Part shown: positions 23,417-34,268 of the stretch, piece after piece
How the letters are laid out: each line of letters starts with the position of its first letter
Position numbering within the stretch: the first letter of the stretch is position 1
Source of the DNA: Plasmopara viticola
Taxonomy: Eukaryota > Oomycota > Peronosporomycetes > Peronosporales > Peronosporaceae
Direction: 5' to 3'
Assembly: GCA_001695595.3 (NCBI GenBank)
Contig: MBPM02000012.1
Coordinates: 744,001-808,000 of the forward strand
DNA length: 64,000 bases
The notes under the pieces: generated by a model
Told to the model about the DNA's origin: nothing
Database searches by the model: none
Seen by the model: the letters and a program-made list of their open reading frames with translations, nothing else
Program-made: the position numbers and the translations under genes

Positions 23417-26400
23417 ATGTTCGAGAAAGTGATCGAATCAGTGCTCGAAGAGTATGTGAGTGAATGGGTAGAAGGGCTTGAGTCCGAGAAAATGAAGGTT
23501 GCGCTATTCGCTGGAAAGGTCGAATTTCGGGATTTAAGAATGCGCGGTGCTGCGTTAGACAAGTTCCAGCTGCCAATGAAAATGAAATCGGGTAGTGTGG
23601 GCAAACTTAGTATGAAGGTGCCTTGGAAGAAGCTGACCTCGCAGGCGGTCACAATCAAGATTGAAGATGTGGTTCTTGTTTTGGAACCCACGGATCCGGA
23701 TGAGGTTAAGACAATGGAAGAGGATGATGACACGTACGTATTACGCACCCGCTGGGCAAAGCAGCAAGAAGTGAGGATGTTTGAGCTGTTGGAAACAGCA
23801 AAGCATGATGAAAATGTATCAAACTCGAGTGAACATGAAGATGATCCTGGTGTAGTCGATTTAGACCCGACGGCGTCCTGGAGCTACCGAAAGAAGATAA
23901 TAAACACAATCATGGATAATGTTTCGTTTGAGCTCACTAATATTCATATTCGATTTGAAGATTCGAAAAACCTGGTGTCATCGATTCCTCTAGCGCTCGG
24001 GCTTACGATCGACTCGATTTTAATTATGACTACGAATGCTAATGGACAAGCTGCATTCGTGGATCGTGCTCAAACTCGCACTGCGTTTGTGCACCGAAGT
24101 TTGGAGATGGTACAGGCTAGTGTTTACGGTGACTATTTCGAATTAACAGAAGTGACAGTCAGAAAAGGTCCTTCAGCCTCGGGATCAAATATTGTCCATC
24201 CCTTCAGTACTCGAATAAATTTGGCGCGGAACCATGATGAACGATCCGCATCTGCAATTCCAAAATTGCGGTGCTCGACAGAAATAAGTGCGGTCAGAGC
24301 ATGCGTAACTCCAGAGCAGAGTACTTTTCTGATAAGTATCGCTAACTTTGTGTCTGCTCACGAGATGTACTTAAAGCGTCTGCACTATCAGCGAAAGCGA
24401 CCAACCGTTCCTGTTCGCTCGGATGCTAGACTTTGGTGGCAATATGCCGTGCGCGGTGTGACGGAGTTGCGAACAGGCAGTATCTCAGATAAAAAGACAT
24501 CAACAGCTGTATCGAGTAAAAACCTGCTGCGCAAGGCAAGCGTTGTAACTCGTCGGTGCAATTGGAAACTTTTTGCGACATTATGGTGTACTAGAAAGAC
24601 ATACATTTATTTGCACAAAAACATGCTGCGCGCCGCTAAAAAGAAAAAAATGGATGTTGAGAGTGTGATGGCAGACCGAAATCGGCTAAACGAGCTCGAG
24701 GACAGATTGGAGGTATCGACGATTGTGTTCTTTCGATTATGTGCTAAACGAGAGCTAGAAATTGAAAGCCAAGGTCACGATTCACTCCGAAAACTGCCAC
24801 AGTGGAAGTCAAAATGGACTTCAGGACGTACAGCAAGTAAAAATGTCAACGGCGGAGCTTCAACTGGACGAGAAAGTTTTTTTGATAAGATAGATCTCTA
24901 TTTGGCCGTGAATGATCGAATGCATGCGTCCTTAGAGGCTCGAACCACCAGTATTAGTGATGAAAGGACCGTCGAGGCGTTGGTCATGGCTTTAGATTTA
25001 GTCGTCACTAGCTTTGAGGTTGTTCTTGTAGAAGATTATAAAATTGGCGACAAGTCAGACACGCGAGATTTCTTGAGGTTTGAACTTAGCGAGTTCGTTG
25101 TGACGGTGCTTCAACGAACAAGTTCGTCCACCGTTTCTTCACGTATCAAGTCTATTCAGGTCCTTGATTTCCGCCAAACTTACGAAGTGACGTCGACAGA
25201 GTCAAAAGAGCCACAAGCTCTCCTCTCAATGATTGGAGCAGCCTCTACCAAAGGTCAGGTCGCAGCACGCAAGAATCCGTTTGTCGAACTTAACATCGAG
25301 TCGTCTGAGAGCAAGCTCCAGCTTGAATGTGCATTTGAAAAATTTCGTTATATTCACAATCTGTACGCGACATCAAAACTTCGCGCATACTTTATTCAAA
25401 GGAAATGCGACGCTGAAGTACTTGTTCCTACTAAGGCGGAAGCACTATCACCACCGAAGCTGACCAGGAAGGCAGCTCGGCTTTCAGTTGAATCGCTACA
25501 GAACAAATCGACTGGAGATGTGTTTGGGGGTTTTGGAATTACGAAGTCGCGTCGAAGCAGCGCAAGCGTACGAGCTATGTACGCAAGAGCAGTCAGTTTT
25601 TCTGTTAAACTACCGGAAATTGATATTGTTGCTCATACAGCGGATAACGCAGCTGAAGTTGAAATTCGACTGCTTGGTACCCATTTTCAGAATGGCGAGG
25701 CGCTTAATACCTTTGAAATATTAATTGAAGGTGCTGAAGCTTACTTTCTTGACCCACAAACTCTAAGCGCTGGTGGTGGGCACGACGAAGCTACGCATCG
25801 AAATCGATCGACTTTGATGCAAAGTTCAAGTCTGACATTTTATGGTCGAAAACTCCTGGAAGGCTACTTAATACCGAAGTGGGAAATGAAATGCACGTCA
25901 CCCCCTATCCATTTTTTGATGTCTAATAAGCAATATCAGCAACTTTTACATGCATCATCGAAATGGTCTGGTCGGAATTTTGAGCCGAGAAATGATAAGG
26001 TCGGCGGCAAGGCCGCTGTGTTTGTGGCTGAAGACGAGCGTCTCAATATTGGTATTGCAATTCCTCAAATATTGGTTAACTTTAAATGTGACGGCATTGC
26101 TCACGAAGCATTAAAAGCAGCGTCGACCCCGCCTGAGGAAATTACTGGGTTTCAGCTAGATATTAGAGACCTTAATGTAATTGCGAGATTTTCGTCTGTT
26201 GCTCAAGCTGCCACTGTCGATATGAGCGCACTATCGCTCATTAAAAGTGTGACGCATAATTTAGCAAACGGCAAGGCCGATGCTTCGAGCTTTGATACTG
26301 CGAACCATAACGTATCTGGAATTGCCGAAGTATCTGTTGCCCCACCAATGGCAATACCGACAGACACTGCCATTTTTGTGTATGATCCAGTGACTGGGTG

Positions 26401-29400
26401 TCGAAATAGTAAGTTGCTCGAGCTACGTGGAAGAACAAGTCTCGTGGTGTCCAGCTCTACACCGTTAATAGGAGAATTAAAGGTTGAGCAAGCAGCGCTG
26501 TACTGGGATCACGAGCTGTTTGTTGCTATTGCTCGCTATCATCTAAGCACTCAAATCAGCAAACAATCTAGCTCTGTAGTGGCTGAGACTGGAATGGTCT
26601 CAATAAGCACTAATCCTTTGCCTGTATTTCCGTACAGTTGGTTCATTCAAGCTCAGCGCTGGTCGATATTTTTTATGCCAAAAGCATGTCAACAGGAACA
26701 TATCGCTTTTGCGTTTTGTGGAACAAATCTTCACGGGAATATTTCAACGTTTGACACGGAGTACGTACGCGCCGAACTAGACAGTTTGGGCGATATTCAG
26801 CTGACATCGTCTCGTCGGATTCGATGCAAGTCTGCAACTGACATCGAATTTGAAAGAAGTCCAAGTGAGAATTATGAGGAGGTGAAGCATGTCCTTTTAC
26901 ACGCATATGCCCCCATTCGAGTGATACTGGAGTCTGCTGGGTTTGAATCGCTGAAACATCGCGGAGGTGCTGGAGTTTACTATTACATCGAAGGGAATGA
27001 AGTCCAAGTGACATATTTGCACTTATACTGGTCTTTTTTTTTAAACCATATCATGAAAGAAGTTGCCGGCTTTTCACGGTGGATGGATTTGCTTAGGATG
27101 CCAGCCGTAATGCAACCATTAAATGAACGATTGAGTGTCGAGCTGAAGATTGCTCATCTCAGATTGATACTGCCCACGTTTGAGACACAGGACCATCCTA
27201 CTACACCATGGGATTATCTTGAGCTTGATTTACGTGACATCTCATCGGTTTCGCGAGCTTATCCAGAAAACACGTTGCATGAACAATGCGGAGCACAAAT
27301 TAAAATTGTTAAAGTCATTGCAGTAATGACAGAGCCTAAAGGACCACGTCAAATGACTAATGATAAAGAGGCATCTACTCTCGAACCTGTTGTCCAAAAC
27401 TTTTGTCTTGGAAGCTTGCACGACGTTTTTGTTGAGCACGTAGCCATTCCTATTGAGCTATCGGACATGAAAATTGTCAAGAAAAACACAGTTAGTGATA
27501 CAGAATCTTCAGTGGTAGACTTTGAGGCTGTTGTGGAAGAAATGGAGAAAATGCGCAGTTATATCACGGTGACTTTGTCATCATCGACTAATTGGTCTAA
27601 TACCGTGACCAGCGATGGTCTCAACGAAGATCTTAATGCGAATGGTTTTTGTGAGTCAAATGGAAGTGAGTTTACCACCAATTTGGCTTTTAATTCATAC
27701 CAGCTAGAGCTACTGTCACGCATTTCGGAGAACAACTTTGCGAGCTCTTCTACATGTGTGGTATGTAGCTATAGCAATGCCGATGAGTTAATAGTAAAAA
27801 ACTTGACACTTCATCTTGGTAATTTGGCACTTGACATTCTCGACCCTCTCGATACGTCAAATGAAAACGCTAGTGGAGACCAAGCTTCGAGTGGCATGAC
27901 AATTGCACGCATTTGCCTGGAGAATGTACACGTAAAAGTGAATAATTATGCTTCTTTGCGGTCTCAAGTCTGCTTGTCCATTTTTAAAGGGGCTTTGTGG
28001 AAAGTCGATCATTCTGAAGATGGAATTCCGGCCAGCACTGCAAACAACATGAATTCTGAAGTACGCACATTTTGTGGATGTATTTTTTCGTCATCAGCAG
28101 ATAGTTATTCGAGACAGGGTATTGACTTAGCCTTGAATCGATGTGCTCCTTTATCCGGTGCAACCAATGTACCCACCGATATTCGAATACATTTTGATAC
28201 CTGCGAGTTTCTTCCCGAAATCTTCGAATTTGGTCAACGGCTTAGATACATCGCCTCTATCGTGTCAGAGCCGACGGATATTACTGGAGGCAGAGAGACT
28301 TCATTGGACGTGTCTGTCACGACTGGCTTCGTGTATTATTTGGCAGCAGAATACGCTCCCGATGTATCCGACGAGTATGAAAGTAAAGTCGAAGCATCTC
28401 GCCTATCAAACGTCAATGACATCGTGTTAAGAATGATTGCAAGTGGATGCATCGTATTGCGGTATCACAGCGAAAACTCTGAGAACTCTCGAACTCAAGT
28501 TTACGGGCGAAATATGTCCGTGAAAGTGAGCTCAGAATGGCCGCCTCAAGCTGCATTGACACCACTTTCAAGCCCACATGGAGATTTGACAGTAAGGAAC
28601 GAAATGGAAGTGACATCTCAGTCCGGGTATGAGCGTACAGTTTGTGACGACTTCACCTTTGACATCGAATTGATCACTGCTGAAGATGCTGAAGCAACCG
28701 TGGCTGTAAACTTTACTCATTTTCATATTGTTATTTGCACTATTGATTTATTTCTTTTAAGTCAAGCCAAAAAGATACTAGGAACAGATGACGATGTTAA
28801 AAGTGTCATCAGAGAAACGAATGAAAATGACGGGGGCTCTGAAGAAGAAATGACTAATAACAAACGTTTTGAGAGGGCTTTGGCACCGCCAGAGATCGAA
28901 TTTCGCGAGGATAGTATTAGTATGGTTCAGCTACTACTCGAAGACACCAGCCTTACGCTTCTTCGGCAAAGCGGACCACATATGTCCCCGATCGCACGAC
29001 TCTATACCTTCCGTGCCATGTGCAAAGTGACTTATGAGGTAGGTGAAAGAATAAATGGAGTTGTTCCAACCCTGACGGAGGTAGCGGTAAAATTTCCTGA
29101 TGAGAGTCTAAATGAGCCAAATGCCGACGACGGAATCAGTGTTTGGGGGTTCAACACTGCATTGGGCTCTTGGGAACCGTTTGTAGAACCTTGGATGTTT
29201 GACCTGACGGGCTCATTGATTCGTGATGAAACAGGAGAGGTGACCGCAAACTTAAATTTTACAGGAAAGGAAGGTCACCCATTAAATATCAACATGTCGC
29301 CAGCTATGATCAATTCTTTTTGTCAGACGGCAATAGCTTACGACAATATCTTACACACTTCACAGCGAGTTTGCGTAAAATCATCGAATGTTATTTCATC

Positions 29401-32400
29401 CGACTGTTATTTGGTGAATGATTCAGGGGCACCAATCACCTACTGGGTCACACACGACATTGGAAATGCGTCACGAGGGTTTACTTATGCCGCTCTGCGG
29501 CAACCGAAACGTGAATGGCTTTTAAATCAAGCCAAAGTCGCTCTCGAGCTGCTGACATCTATCTCTCCATCCTTGCATGCTGAGCAGACGGTTTCTTTCT
29601 GTTTGGACGACAAGGATTGGTACCCGCTTACCGACATTCCAATTCGCAATACTGGCAAGTACATTTACGGAGTACGGCCTCGATGTATCGAAAGGATTAT
29701 AGATAACGGCAGCGAGAAAAAAGGGGATGCACAGACGATCGACACTGTTGCCTCGAATTCGCCTCAGCCACAGCTATTGCATATCCTCCTTGATGTTACC
29801 GCTGCTTCTGGGTGTCGAACCTTCACGATATCGTCCCTTGTCCGTCTATTCAACGAAACGAGTATTGCGGTTGATTTTGGCGTACTTGAAGCCGATGGGA
29901 AGACCATCACTGACGTAGGTACAATTGAGCCTAAAGGCGCTTGTAGTGTTCCATTTCGCTTTGTCACAAAAATATGGTCGGTTCGAGTGTTTATCAAACC
30001 GCACCTCGATCAATGGCATACGCGATCGATAGAATCAAACGAGTCAGAAGTTTTCGGGGAATCTCCGTCCACTGAGAGAGTGCACCGATGGAGCAATGAA
30101 TTGTTCATTTGTGAAAAAGAAAAAAGCACGCTGTATACCGCATCATGCTCTCTTGTTCTCGACGACTATGCGTGTAAATGCCCCAAGATGATAAGCGGAA
30201 CTGTGCCATTTCACCCAAGCCAAGTCTGCAAAGCCAACGGAAGCTACTTTCATGCACAAAGTCGCGTATTTACCTCCTCGAATGCCAGCAGTCTACAATA
30301 TGCACAGTTAAAGCTAACATCTCCATTAACATTGGTCAATAAGTGTGGAGTGCCAATAGTTGCCGTGCTTTTTGCACTTAAACAAGTCCGACGTACGGGA
30401 GGAACTTCTGAAGATGTGCATTTAGTGTCATCCCACGTCATTCCTCCGCGTGGTCGAGTGGACACATTTTCATCTGCACTTCAGGACGAGACATTTTGCT
30501 CGATTTCGATGACCGGATCTAGTTGGAGTCGTCTATTTCGAGTTCCCGGCGTCTCGGATTTGCTCGAAGGTACCAAAAAAAATGCTACCCGTGCTGCTAC
30601 ACGGGAAGCAATCTCATCCTATCCCTCAAAAATTGGCACTGAGAGCAAGAGTGTCGTGCTTTCCTTGTTGGACTTCCAGTCGAGAACAGCTACATTAAAT
30701 GTATCATTTGACACCGAGGAGACCCGTGAACAGAACGCTGGTCACTACATGATTGTGCAGCCACGCTATCTGCTACGAAATGCTACCTCGCTCCCTTTGC
30801 TTTTCTTTCCTCAAGAGAAACTAATCGAGAAAATTCCTGGATCCAAATCAATGATGGCGCGATTTACGAGGTCTCCGTTTTCTCCATCCCGAACAAAGCA
30901 GAGTCATGAGTGTTGTGGCTCAGCCGAGCAAGAAGCAATTCACGCTAAGCTTAATGCGCTTCAAGGCGTAAAAGTATCAGATGATGTTATCGATGAAAAC
31001 GAGCTGCAAGCACAGTATTATTCAGAAGTCAGTGCAATTATGGTACAGTTAGAAGGAAACACACAGCAGTCGTCTAGTGCGCAGGACATCAGTCTTGAGG
31101 TTGGCGCAAACACAGCACTTCGTGTTTACAGTGAAGCGACCAAGCGCTACCATGATCTTGTTGCTGTTTTCAGGCAAGTCGGAGGGTCACGATCAATGGA
31201 GGTGACATTTGTCGAGCGATACCTGCTGCTTAACCACACGGATCACGTTCTTTTAGCTGCCGCAGTTTGTGATATCGCTGCTGCAAAGAAGGATCTAGCA
31301 GACGGCAAGAAAATTTTAGCTGCACCGCCGCGATCGTCGTCCGAATTTAGCTGGTCAGCTCACTCATCCATACCGTCGGACTCGTGCATCCGTTTGAAAA
31401 TTCAAAGTGTTAGTGATCAACAGATCGAAGATTATCAGTGGAGTGGCAAATTTTCATTACACGACGTCAGTGAGACAGCGTTAAAAAACAGCACTCCAGA
31501 TGCGTCGCGTATATGTGTATTGCGTGTTCAAGTTCGCATCGAGGCAGCTGTGCAAGTTTTGATAGTCGTTACGAGTGAGGATGCCGCTGACTTTCCGTTG
31601 TATCGAATCATTAACTCGTGTGCACGAGAAACGATATGTTTCAAGCAAATCTTTGATGGTGTAAAGAAGGATGCATCTGCCTTGCAACGCGGTGTAATGC
31701 AGAGCTTGGCACCAGGTCAACGTGTGTGCTTTGGATGGGACGAAGCCTTTTTCTTAGGCACCCCAAACCGTGAGATAAGTGTCTGGTATGCGCCAAACAA
31801 AGGGACGACATCGTCGGACTATCACAGCACAATCTTGCTCGATCAACCGGGTGAATCGCAACAAGTAGAGATTCCTTCTAAAGACGCTGTTCCGAATGCA
31901 CCTAGTCGCGTGTATATACGCTGGCATCTACAAGGAGTCACCAAAACAATGGTCGCGCAAGATATTCCGCTTAATAAGAGGGAAAAAGCGGGCAAACAGA
32001 CTCGTCAGCTTGTAGCAGCACACGGAGAATCTGAGCGGTCCACAACATCGTGCTTAAGTTCGGAAGTGATTGCTCATTTTCGTCTGCCACATTTTGGCGT
32101 TTCTTTCATAACTAGCATGCCTGATGAACTTCTTTTTTTCTCGGGTCAAGATGTGGACATCGCGTACGCCAATATTAACGATGATCACGATCAGTGTGAA
32201 GTGAAGATTGGGTGCTTTCAGCTAGACAATCAGCTTCGTGAAGCAATCTACCCTGTGATCATCGCACCGATCGTGAAAAAAGGAAGCGGATGTGCTGGAT
32301 TTCGAGATGATGCAACAGGATTTAATAAAGAAAAATGCACAGAAGTCCGATCTGCGCATGCCACTGAACGTTTCTCAAGTGGAGATGATGGTGAGAGTGG

Positions 32401-34099
32401 CGATAAGCTCGACACAAAAAAGTCGGGCTCGAAAGCTTCTGCTGTTATTCGGCCTCACTTTTTCCATTTGTCAATCCTACGATTAAGCTATGATGCCAAC
32501 ATGGATTACATAAAGTACTTTTCTGCAATGATGCAACCCGCTCGCATTCAAATTGACGAAGCTTTTTTACTGGCACTGGCATCTTTTGTTACCGATTGCC
32601 TCGATGTATTGGAAACAAATTACCCTTCCGAGCGACGGCGTCGACCCAGTGAAGCATTAGAGGTGTATTCCATGTCTTCTTACAACAGGTTTAAGGCCAA
32701 CTCGGAGCGAAGGATCTACATTGAAACGCTGCAGCTCCACCCCGTCAAAATTCAGCTAAGTGTCACAATTCTAAATCACTATGGGGAGACCGAAGAATCT
32801 GTTACAGGGCTAGCGTCGCTGGTCAAACTCCCACTTGCAGTCACAAAAGCAATACTGAGCTCAACCTTTTCCCAGATCGACAGTGCAACGCTATACCTGA
32901 ATGCACTTCATCTCAATCACGCGTTCGCATCAGGATCGTTTTTAATGTCGACGGTACATCAACATTATATGCTGCAAGGAATGCGACAAATTTACTCGTT
33001 GATTGGTGCTGCAGACATATTAGGTAATCCTGTGGGTCTTGTGACGAACCTTGGTATTGGCGTGAAGGATTTCTTTTATGAACCTGCCGCAGGACTTGTT
33101 ACGTCACCACAAGATTTTATTCTAGGGCTCTCTCGTGGAACTACCAGCCTTTTCACTCACTCGCTGTATGGAGCTTTCAACGCTGCCAGTAAGGTCACAG
33201 GCACGTTGTCGGAAGGCATCGCAACCTTGTCACTGGATCGTAAATATCTAGCCGAACGTCGGGCGCAAGAACCTCGGCAACAAGTGGCTACGCACATTGG
33301 TACAGGACTCATTCATGGTACAAAGCGCCTTGGCAAAGGCATTTTTGCAGGCGTGACGGGTGTCATTACCGCGCCAACTCAAGGTGCAATTCATGGTGGT
33401 GTTCCAGGATTCATCGAAGGAGTTGGCAAGGGATTGATTGGTGTAGCAGTCAAACCTGCTGCTGGTGTATTAGACCTAGCAGCCACAACAGCAGCGGGAA
33501 TTACTGCTACCACTTCAGCACTGGATCGTCGTACCGGATTGGGCAAAGAAGTGTATCGCCGGCGAGAACCTCGACTTCTTCGGGTAACGAGTGATCAGCG
33601 AGTTCGCGTGTACACTTCAGCTGAAGCGCTCGTATCTCGGTTGCTGCTGACATTACCGACAAAATATAAACTTCAGTTTCCGAACGAGTTGTACGATGCC
33701 CACTTCTTCTTACCAGGGGCTCGTATTCTCGTGGCCACGTCGTTGCGCCTTCTCTTGCTTGAGTTTGCCTCCGGAGGAACATTTGCTTCTCTGACAACAG
33801 CCATCATGTCATCGACATCAATTCCATCGCCATCGGTTCTCTGGAGTTATCCCTTGTCCAAGCTTGTGGGTGCACAACGTACGTCAACAGGTATTGCTGC
33901 GCATCTGGGTACAAGTGCTTTTGATGCCGAGTTAAGCGACTCTACTGCATCCGAAAGAACTTATGACGACGTTGCAACTTTGACGCTCTCGGGACTAGAA
34001 GAATTAGGGGCCTCAGGAACGGATCGTGTGCAAGGATTTCTGGCAGACCTAGCTGTACGGCATCGAAGAGCTACAGCTACTAGCTACGGTACTGAGTAG
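23417..34099 (+). CDS. VPS13: VPS13-family bridge-like lipid transfer protein
   Basis: A single exon of 10.7 kb encodes about 3560 aa, within the usual range for VPS13. These proteins are long grooved rods that move glycerophospholipids between organelles at contact sites. The N-terminal chorein domain starts with MFEKVIESVLEEYVSEWVEG and runs through VPWKKLTSQAVTIKIEDVVL. A long beta-rich groove region follows. The VPS13 adaptor-binding region lies at about residues 1985-2700 (it begins near DCYLVNDSGAPITYWV). The conserved C-terminal ATG2_C/VPS13 helices lie at about 3195-3380, with LGNPVGLVTNLGIGVKDFFY and GVPGFIEGVGKGLIGVAVKP, and a PH-like end follows at about 3390-3470. I chose the ATG at 23417, where the family start aligns; an upstream ATG at 23375 would add 14 atypical residues. 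The gene converges with the TVP15-like gene, 169 bp away. Which VPS13 paralogue it represents cannot be told from sequence alone. Confidence 0.93.
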   Translation: MFEKVIESVLEEYVSEWVEGLESEKMKVALFAGKVEFRDLRMRGAALDKFQLPMKMKSGSVGKLSMKVPWKKLTSQAVTIKIEDVVLVLEPTDPDEVKTMEEDDDTYVLRTRWAKQQEVRMFELLETAKHDENVSNSSEHEDDPGVVDLDPTASWSYRKKIINTIMDNVSFELTNIHIRFEDSKNLVSSIPLALGLTIDSILIMTTNANGQAAFVDRAQTRTAFVHRSLEMVQASVYGDYFELTEVTVRKGPSASGSNIVHPFSTRINLARNHDERSASAIPKLRCSTEISAVRACVTPEQSTFLISIANFVSAHEMYLKRLHYQRKRPTVPVRSDARLWWQYAVRGVTELRTGSISDKKTSTAVSSKNLLRKASVVTRRCNWKLFATLWCTRKTYIYLHKNMLRAAKKKKMDVESVMADRNRLNELEDRLEVSTIVFFRLCAKRELEIESQGHDSLRKLPQWKSKWTSGRTASKNVNGGASTGRESFFDKIDLYLAVNDRMHASLEARTTSISDERTVEALVMALDLVVTSFEVVLVEDYKIGDKSDTRDFLRFELSEFVVTVLQRTSSSTVSSRIKSIQVLDFRQTYEVTSTESKEPQALLSMIGAASTKGQVAARKNPFVELNIESSESKLQLECAFEKFRYIHNLYATSKLRAYFIQRKCDAEVLVPTKAEALSPPKLTRKAARLSVESLQNKSTGDVFGGFGITKSRRSSASVRAMYARAVSFSVKLPEIDIVAHTADNAAEVEIRLLGTHFQNGEALNTFEILIEGAEAYFLDPQTLSAGGGHDEATHRNRSTLMQSSSLTFYGRKLLEGYLIPKWEMKCTSPPIHFLMSNKQYQQLLHASSKWSGRNFEPRNDKVGGKAAVFVAEDERLNIGIAIPQILVNFKCDGIAHEALKAASTPPEEITGFQLDIRDLNVIARFSSVAQAATVDMSALSLIKSVTHNLANGKADASSFDTANHNVSGIAEVSVAPPMAIPTDTAIFVYDPVTGCRNSKLLELRGRTSLVVSSSTPLIGELKVEQAALYWDHELFVAIARYHLSTQISKQSSSVVAETGMVSISTNPLPVFPYSWFIQAQRWSIFFMPKACQQEHIAFAFCGTNLHGNISTFDTEYVRAELDSLGDIQLTSSRRIRCKSATDIEFERSPSENYEEVKHVLLHAYAPIRVILESAGFESLKHRGGAGVYYYIEGNEVQVTYLHLYWSFFLNHIMKEVAGFSRWMDLLRMPAVMQPLNERLSVELKIAHLRLILPTFETQDHPTTPWDYLELDLRDISSVSRAYPENTLHEQCGAQIKIVKVIAVMTEPKGPRQMTNDKEASTLEPVVQNFCLGSLHDVFVEHVAIPIELSDMKIVKKNTVSDTESSVVDFEAVVEEMEKMRSYITVTLSSSTNWSNTVTSDGLNEDLNANGFCESNGSEFTTNLAFNSYQLELLSRISENNFASSSTCVVCSYSNADELIVKNLTLHLGNLALDILDPLDTSNENASGDQASSGMTIARICLENVHVKVNNYASLRSQVCLSIFKGALWKVDHSEDGIPASTANNMNSEVRTFCGCIFSSSADSYSRQGIDLALNRCAPLSGATNVPTDIRIHFDTCEFLPEIFEFGQRLRYIASIVSEPTDITGGRETSLDVSVTTGFVYYLAAEYAPDVSDEYESKVEASRLSNVNDIVLRMIASGCIVLRYHSENSENSRTQVYGRNMSVKVSSEWPPQAALTPLSSPHGDLTVRNEMEVTSQSGYERTVCDDFTFDIELITAEDAEATVAVNFTHFHIVICTIDLFLLSQAKKILGTDDDVKSVIRETNENDGGSEEEMTNNKRFERALAPPEIEFREDSISMVQLLLEDTSLTLLRQSGPHMSPIARLYTFRAMCKVTYEVGERINGVVPTLTEVAVKFPDESLNEPNADDGISVWGFNTALGSWEPFVEPWMFDLTGSLIRDETGEVTANLNFTGKEGHPLNINMSPAMINSFCQTAIAYDNILHTSQRVCVKSSNVISSDCYLVNDSGAPITYWVTHDIGNASRGFTYAALRQPKREWLLNQAKVALELLTSISPSLHAEQTVSFCLDDKDWYPLTDIPIRNTGKYIYGVRPRCIERIIDNGSEKKGDAQTIDTVASNSPQPQLLHILLDVTAASGCRTFTISSLVRLFNETSIAVDFGVLEADGKTITDVGTIEPKGACSVPFRFVTKIWSVRVFIKPHLDQWHTRSIESNESEVFGESPSTERVHRWSNELFICEKEKSTLYTASCSLVLDDYACKCPKMISGTVPFHPSQVCKANGSYFHAQSRVFTSSNASSLQYAQLKLTSPLTLVNKCGVPIVAVLFALKQVRRTGGTSEDVHLVSSHVIPPRGRVDTFSSALQDETFCSISMTGSSWSRLFRVPGVSDLLEGTKKNATRAATREAISSYPSKIGTESKSVVLSLLDFQSRTATLNVSFDTEETREQNAGHYMIVQPRYLLRNATSLPLLFFPQEKLIEKIPGSKSMMARFTRSPFSPSRTKQSHECCGSAEQEAIHAKLNALQGVKVSDDVIDENELQAQYYSEVSAIMVQLEGNTQQSSSAQDISLEVGANTALRVYSEATKRYHDLVAVFRQVGGSRSMEVTFVERYLLLNHTDHVLLAAAVCDIAAAKKDLADGKKILAAPPRSSSEFSWSAHSSIPSDSCIRLKIQSVSDQQIEDYQWSGKFSLHDVSETALKNSTPDASRICVLRVQVRIEAAVQVLIVVTSEDAADFPLYRIINSCARETICFKQIFDGVKKDASALQRGVMQSLAPGQRVCFGWDEAFFLGTPNREISVWYAPNKGTTSSDYHSTILLDQPGESQQVEIPSKDAVPNAPSRVYIRWHLQGVTKTMVAQDIPLNKREKAGKQTRQLVAAHGESERSTTSCLSSEVIAHFRLPHFGVSFITSMPDELLFFSGQDVDIAYANINDDHDQCEVKIGCFQLDNQLREAIYPVIIAPIVKKGSGCAGFRDDATGFNKEKCTEVRSAHATERFSSGDDGESGDKLDTKKSGSKASAVIRPHFFHLSILRLSYDANMDYIKYFSAMMQPARIQIDEAFLLALASFVTDCLDVLETNYPSERRRRPSEALEVYSMSSYNRFKANSERRIYIETLQLHPVKIQLSVTILNHYGETEESVTGLASLVKLPLAVTKAILSSTFSQIDSATLYLNALHLNHAFASGSFLMSTVHQHYMLQGMRQIYSLIGAADILGNPVGLVTNLGIGVKDFFYEPAAGLVTSPQDFILGLSRGTTSLFTHSLYGAFNAASKVTGTLSEGIATLSLDRKYLAERRAQEPRQQVATHIGTGLIHGTKRLGKGIFAGVTGVITAPTQGAIHGGVPGFIEGVGKGLIGVAVKPAAGVLDLAATTAAGITATTSALDRRTGLGKEVYRRREPRLLRVTSDQRVRVYTSAEALVSRLLLTLPTKYKLQFPNELYDAHFFLPGARILVATSLRLLLLEFASGGTFASLTTAIMSSTSIPSPSVLWSYPLSKLVGAQRTSTGIAAHLGTSAFDAELSDSTASERTYDDVATLTLSGLEELGASGTDRVQGFLADLAVRHRRATATSYGTE

Positions 34100-34268
34100 C
34101 CATAAACAATAGTATATGATCTTGAAACAATTGGTGGTTAAGTTATAAATTCAATGTAGAGACGAATACATAGACAGATAAAATCCTGAAGCCACGACGC
34201 GAGATATCGTCAGTCGAGAACGAAATTCCGACCAAACGGTAGACATCCTGATCAAGCCGAATATATTG

